Shown: piece by piece, positions 60,121 through 64,000 of the stretch
Layout of the letters: each line of letters starts with the position of its first letter
How positions within the stretch are numbered: the first letter of the stretch is position 1
Origin: Panulirus ornatus
Lineage: Eukaryota > Arthropoda > Malacostraca > Decapoda > Palinuridae
Direction: 5' to 3'
DNA: 64,000 bases
Assembly (NCBI RefSeq): GCF_036320965.1
Contig: NC_092225.1
Span: 6,815,383-6,879,382 of the forward strand
Made by a program: the position numbers and the translations under genes
Notes under the pieces: model-generated
Seen by the model: only the letters and a program-made list of their open reading frames with translations
Database searches by the model: none
Told to the model about the DNA's origin: nothing

Positions 60121-61424
60121 TGACTCTCGTCCCATGCCTCTCTCCCCTGTTCTGTCTGACTCTCCTCCCAAGCCTCTCTCTCTTATCCTGCTTGACTCTC
60201 GTCCCAAGCCTCTCTCTCCTGTCCTGCCTGACTCTCGTCACAAGTCTCTCTCTACTGTCCTTCCTGACTATCGTCCCAAGCCTCTCTCTCCTGTCGTGCC
60301 AGACTCTCGTCCCAAGCCTCTCTCTCCTGTCCAGTCTCACTCTCGTCCCAAGCCCCTCTCTCCTCTCCTGCCTGACTGTCGTCCCAAGCCTCTCTCTCCT
60401 GTCTTCTCTGACTCCTGACCCAAGCTTTTCTCTCTTATCATGCCTGATTCTCGCCCCAAGCCTTTCTCTTCTGTCCTGCTTAACACTTGTCGTAAGCCAG
60501 TTTCTCCTACTTGCCTGACTCTCGTCCCAAGCAATTTTCTCCTACCCTGCCTGACTCTCGTCCCAAGCCTCTCTCTTAAGTCCTGCCTGACTGTTGTCCC
60601 AAGCTTCTCTCTCCTGCCCTGCCTGACTGTCGTCCCAAGCCTCTCTCTCCTGTCCTGCCTGACTTTCGTCTCCAACCTCTTTCTCCTATCCTGTCTGACT
60701 CTCTTCCCAAGCCTCTCTCTCCTGTCCTGCCTAACTCTCATCCCAAGCCTCTCTCTCCTTTCCTGCCTGACTCTCGTCTCAAACCTCTCTCTCCTGTCCT
60801 TCCTAACTCTCTCCTCAAGCGTCTCTCTCCTATCCTGCCTAACTCTCGTCCCAAGAGTCTCTCTCCTACCCTGCATGATTTTCGTACCAACCCTCTCTCT
60901 CCTGTCCTGGCTGACTCTCGTCCCAAGCCTCTCTCTCATGTCTTGCCTGACTCTCGTCCCAAGCCTCCCTCTCTTGTCCTGGCTGACTCTCGTCCCAAGC
61001 CTCTGTCTCCTGTCCTGCTTGACTCTCGTCCCAGGCCTCTCTCTCCTGTCCTGCCTGACTCTTGTCCCAAGACTCTCTATCTTTTCCTTCCTGACTCTCG
61101 TCCCAAGCCTCTCTCCTCTGCCCTCCTTGACTCTCGTCCCAAGCCTCTCTCTCCTACCCTGCCTCATTGTCGTCGAAAGCCTCCCTCTCATGTCTTGCCT
61201 AACTCTCTAGTCAAGCCCCTTTCTCCTGTCCAGCCTGACTCTCGTCCCAAGCCTCTCCTGTCCTTCCTGACTCTCGCCCCATGCCTCTCTCTACTGTTCT
61301 GCCTTTCTCTCCTCCCAAGCCTCTCTCTCTTGTCCTGCCTGACTCTCGTCCTAAGCCTCTCTCTCCTGTCCTGCCTGACTCTCGTCCCAAGTCTTTCTCT
61401 CTTTTCCTGCCTGACTATCGTCCT
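60121..61424 (+). repeat. Near-consensus units
   Basis: Long runs close to the consensus 36-mer, with few landmarks (GCCAGTTTCTCCTAC near 60,496, CATGATTTTCGTACC near 60,873, CATTGTCGTCGAAAGCC near 61,164). No clear higher-order period is visible inside this stretch, and no gene. Confidence 0.8.
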
Positions 61425-62440
61425 AAGCTTCTCTCTCCTGTCCCGTCTGACTCTCGTCCCAAGCCCATATCTCCTCTCCTGCCTGACTGTCGTCCCAAGC
61501 CTCTCTCTCCTGTCCTGACTGACTCTCACCTCAAGCCTCTCTATCCTCTCATGCCTGACTCTCGTACTAACCCTCAATCTCTTGTCCTGCCTGACACTCG
61601 TCCCAAGCTTCTTTCTCCTGTCCTGCATAACTCTCGTCCCAAGCCTCTCCTGTCCAGCCTGACTCTCGTCCCAAGACTATCACTCCTGTCCTGCCTGACT
61701 CTTGTCCGAAGCCTCTGTCTTCTACTCTCCAAGATTCTCGTACCAAGCCTCTGTCTCCTCTCCTGCCTAACTCTCGTCCCAAGCTTCTCTCTCCTGTCCC
61801 GTCTGACTCTCGTCCCAAGCCCATATCTCCTCTCCTGCCTGACTGTCGTCCCAAGCCTCTCTCTCCTGTCCTGACTGACTCTCACCTCAAGCCTCTCTAT
61901 CCTCTCATGCCTGACTCTCGTACTAACCCTCAATCTCTTGTCCTGCCTGACACTCGTCCCAAGCTTCTTTCTCCTGTCCTGCATAACTCTCGTCCCAAGC
62001 CTCTCCTGTCCAGCCTGACTCTCGTCCCAAGACTATCACTCCTGTCCTGCCTGACTCTTGTCCGAAGCCTCTGTCTTCTACTCTCCAAGATTCTCGTACC
62101 AAGCCTCTGTCTCCTCTCCTGCCTAACTCTCGTCCCAAGCTTCTCTTTCCTGTCCCGTCTGACTCTCGTCCCAAGCCCATATCTCCTCTCCTGCCTGACT
62201 GTCGTCCCAAGCCTCTCTATCCTGTCCTGACTGACTCTCACCTCAAGCCTCTCTATCCTCTCATGCCTGACTCTCGTACTAACCCTCAATCTCTTGTCCT
62301 GCCTGACACTCGTACCAGGCTTCTTTCTTCTGTCCTGCATAACTCTCGTCCCAAGCCTCTCCTGTCCTGCCTGACTCTCGTCCCAAGACTATCACTCCTA
62401 CCCTGCGTGACTCTCGTCCGAAGCCTCTGTCCTGTCTCGT
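61425..62440 (+). repeat. 356-bp tandem triplication
   Basis: CGTCTGACTCTCG occurs at 61,444, 61,800 and 62,156. CATGCCTGACTCTCGTAC occurs at 61,550, 61,906 and 62,262. Both give steps of exactly 356 bp (ten units minus 4). The first two copies are almost identical. The third has more changes and is cut off near 62,430, where CTGTCCTGTCTCGTACC is shortened. Confidence 0.9.
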
Positions 62441-64000
62441 ACCAAGCCTCTCTCTCCTGTCCTGCCTCATTCTCGTCCCAAGCCTCTCTTTCCTGTCCTG
62501 CCTGACTCTCGTCCTAACCCTCTCTCTCCTGTCCTGCCTGACTCTCGTCCGAAGCCTATGTCTCCTACTCTGCCTGACCGTCGTATCAAGCCTGTCTCTC
62601 CTGTCCTGCCTGACTCTCTCTTCAAGCCTCTCTCTCCTTTCCTGCCTGACTCTCGTCGTAAGCATTCTCCCATGTCCTGCCTGACTCTAGTCCCAAGCCA
62701 CTCTCCCCTGTCCTGCTTGACTCTCGTCCCATGCCTCTCTTTTGTCCTGCCTAACTCTCGTCCCATGCACCTCTCTCCTGTCCTGCCTGACTCTCGTCCC
62801 CAGCCTCTCTCTCAGGTTCTGCCTGACTGTCGTTCCAAGCCTATCTCTCTTGTCCTGCTTGACTCTCGTCCCAAGCCCCTCTCTCCTACCCAGCCTGACT
62901 CTCGTCCCAAACTCTCGTTCCATGCCTGCCTGACTCTCGTCCCATAACTCTCTCACTTGTCATGCCTTACTCTCATCCCAAGCTTGTCTCTCCTGTCCTG
63001 CCTGACTCTCGTCCCAAGCCTCTCTCTCCTGTCCTTCCTGACTCTTGTCCCAAGCCTCTCTCTCCTGTCCTGCCTGACTGTCGTCAAAAGCCTCTCTCTC
63101 CTGTCCTGCTTGACTCTCTCCTCATCCTGTTCTCTCTCCTGTTCCTCCCAAGTCTCTCTTTCTTGTCCTTCCTGACTCTCGTCACAAGCCTCTCTCTCCT
63201 GTCCTGCCTGACTCTCGTCCCCAGCCTCTCTCTCAAGTTCTGCCTTACTGTCGTCCCATGCCTATCTCTCTTGTCCTGTTTGACTTTCGACCCAAGCCCC
63301 TCTCTCCTACCCAGCCTGACTCTCGTCCCAAGCTCTCTTCCATGCCTGCCTGACTCTCGTCACATGACTCTCTCACTTGTCATGCCTTACTCTCATCCCA
63401 AGCTTGTCTCTCCTGTCCTGCCTGACTCTCGTCCCAAGCCTCTCTCTCCTGTCCTTCCTGACTCTTGTCCAAAGTCTCTCTCTCCTGTCCTGCCTGACTA
63501 TCGTCAAAAGCCTCTCTCTCCGGTCATGCTTGACTCTCTCCTCATCCCTCTCTCTCCTGTCCTGCCTGACTCCCGTCCCCAGCCTATCTCTCATTTCCTG
63601 CCTGACTCTCGTCCCATGCCTCTCTCTCCTGTTCTGCCTGACTCTCCTCCCAAGTCTCTCTCTCTTGTCCTGCCTGACTGTCGTCCCTAGCCTCTCACTC
63701 CTGTATTGCCTGACTTTCGTCCCAAACATCCCTCTCTTGTCCTAGCTGACTCTCATCCCCAGCCTCTCCCTCCTGTCCTACCCGACTCTCGTCCCAAGCG
63801 TCTCTCTCCTGTCTTGCCCGACTCTCGTCCCAAGCCTCTCTCTTCTTTTCTTAATGATTCTCGTCCCATGCCTCTTTCTCATACTTGTCTGACTCTCGTC
63901 CGAAGACCTTTTCTCCTACACTGCCTGCCTCTGTCTCCTGTCCTGCCTGACTCTCGTCCGAAGCCTCTCTCTCCTGTCCTGCCTGACTCTCGTGCCAAGC
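62441..64000 (+). repeat. Right end: diverged units with a ~420-bp duplication
   Basis: CATGCCTTACTCTCATCCC occurs at 62,961 and 63,381 (420 bp), and CAGCCTCTCTCTCAGG/CAGCCTCTCTCTCAAG at 62,801 and 63,222 (421 bp). The 1-bp change comes from a loss near 63,336. The rest are ordinary diverged 36-mers and the array is still running at base 64,000. Confidence 0.85.

Larger units (their letters stand above)
1..64000 (+). repeat. 36-bp satellite array filling the window
   Basis: Every part of the window except one G/C tract can be read as tandem copies of a 36-bp unit: CCTGACTCTCGTCCCAAG followed directly by CCTCTCTCTCCTGTCCTG. Copies differ by scattered substitutions and by 1-2 bp indels, often loss or gain of one CT in the CTCTCTCT tract. 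Measured higher-order periods are mostly slightly short of multiples of 36 (356, 394, 538, 1,364, 1,901), so small deletions outnumber insertions. The consensus is 78% pyrimidine on this strand and has one CpG (CTCGTC), one GACTC (HinfI) and one GACNNNNGTC (PshAI) site. Both window edges fall inside the array, so its true length is unknown. I see no gene, RNA, transposon or promoter within it. The family is not one I recognise by name. Confidence 0.97.

Noticed and set aside
1..64000. Regular ~36-bp repeats suggestive of a CRISPR array
   Set aside because: Units abut directly with no unique spacers, the whole 36 bp repeats, there are about 1,780 copies and no cas genes.
1..64000. Arg/Glu/Gly-rich or Pro-rich repeat proteins (structural, antifreeze or silk-like)
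   Set aside because: Several overlapping frames on both strands are equally open, indels are not multiples of three, and substitutions show no frame preference by eye.
1..64000. Telomeric repeat, alpha-satellite, rDNA spacer or other known satellite
   Set aside because: No TTAGGG-type motif, no 171-bp period and no rRNA sequence. The unit matches no satellite I can name.
1..64000. tRNA, rRNA, snRNA genes or transposon insertions
   Set aside because: No stretch departs from the 36-mer long enough to hold one. The only foreign tract is the 100-bp G/C run.
1..64000. CTCTCT/GAGAGA tracts as GAGA-factor binding sites
   Set aside because: The motif is present in every unit, but the organism is unknown and there is no evidence of binding.

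Overview
The whole 64-kb window is one uninterrupted tandem array of a 36-bp satellite/minisatellite unit. I find no protein-coding gene, RNA gene, transposon, CRISPR array or unique-sequence flank. On the + strand the consensus unit is CCTGACTCTCGTCCCAAG followed directly by CCTCTCTCTCCTGTCCTG (17 C, 11 T, 5 G, 3 A; 78% pyrimidine, 61% GC). Roughly 1,780 copies fit in the window and the array runs off both ends. Its size and higher-order organisation point to a eukaryotic nuclear chromosome (heterochromatic, pericentromeric or subtelomeric). Nothing here identifies the species, although one CpG per unit that is often seen as CA or TG would fit a CpG-methylating genome.

The many long open frames are a by-product of the unit. 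36 is divisible by 3, and the consensus has a stop in only one of six frames (TGA in one + frame). The others read as 12-residue periodicities: LTLVPSLSLLSC and PDSRPKPLSPVL on +, and GRESGRTGERGL, DESQAGQEREAW and TRVRQDRRERLG on -. Apparent proteins of up to 699 residues switch between these phases at indels, as expected of non-coding DNA.

Above the 36-mer there is a second level of order. Diagnostic variant units (landmarks) recur in a fixed circular order. Two nearly complete cycles, 5,804-8,951 (3,148 bp) and 44,355-47,395 (3,041 bp), carry essentially the same landmarks in the same order although they lie about 38 kb apart. The rest of the array looks like deleted, duplicated and recombined versions of this ~3.1-kb cycle.

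Layout: 1-3,221 old diverged units, collinear with 51.2-55.3 kb. 3,222-8,951 two cycles (2,582 and 3,148 bp). 8,952-17,105 young near-identical copies of 1,752, 1,752, 1,538 and 3,112 bp, the first two with an internal 215-bp duplication. 17,106-20,780 a partial cycle and deletion scars. 20,780-26,010 a noisy, indel-ridden island containing a 100-bp G23-C77 tract, most likely an unpolished or gap-filled piece of assembly. 26,010-43,250 recent amplifications with periods 3,225, about 2,865, 394/358, 393, 1,364 and 1,901 bp. 43,250-43,390 a second scar. 43,390-51,180 older cycles. 51,180-56,200 the paralogue of the left end, including a 538-bp duplication. 56,200-64,000 diverged units with local duplications of 1,155, 356 (three copies) and about 420 bp.

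No genes work together here. The biology on offer is satellite evolution (unequal exchange, CT slippage, local amplification) and possibly the structural behaviour of a strongly strand-asymmetric polypurine/polypyrimidine array. Boundaries were read by eye from landmarks and are good to about one unit unless stated as an exact anchor.
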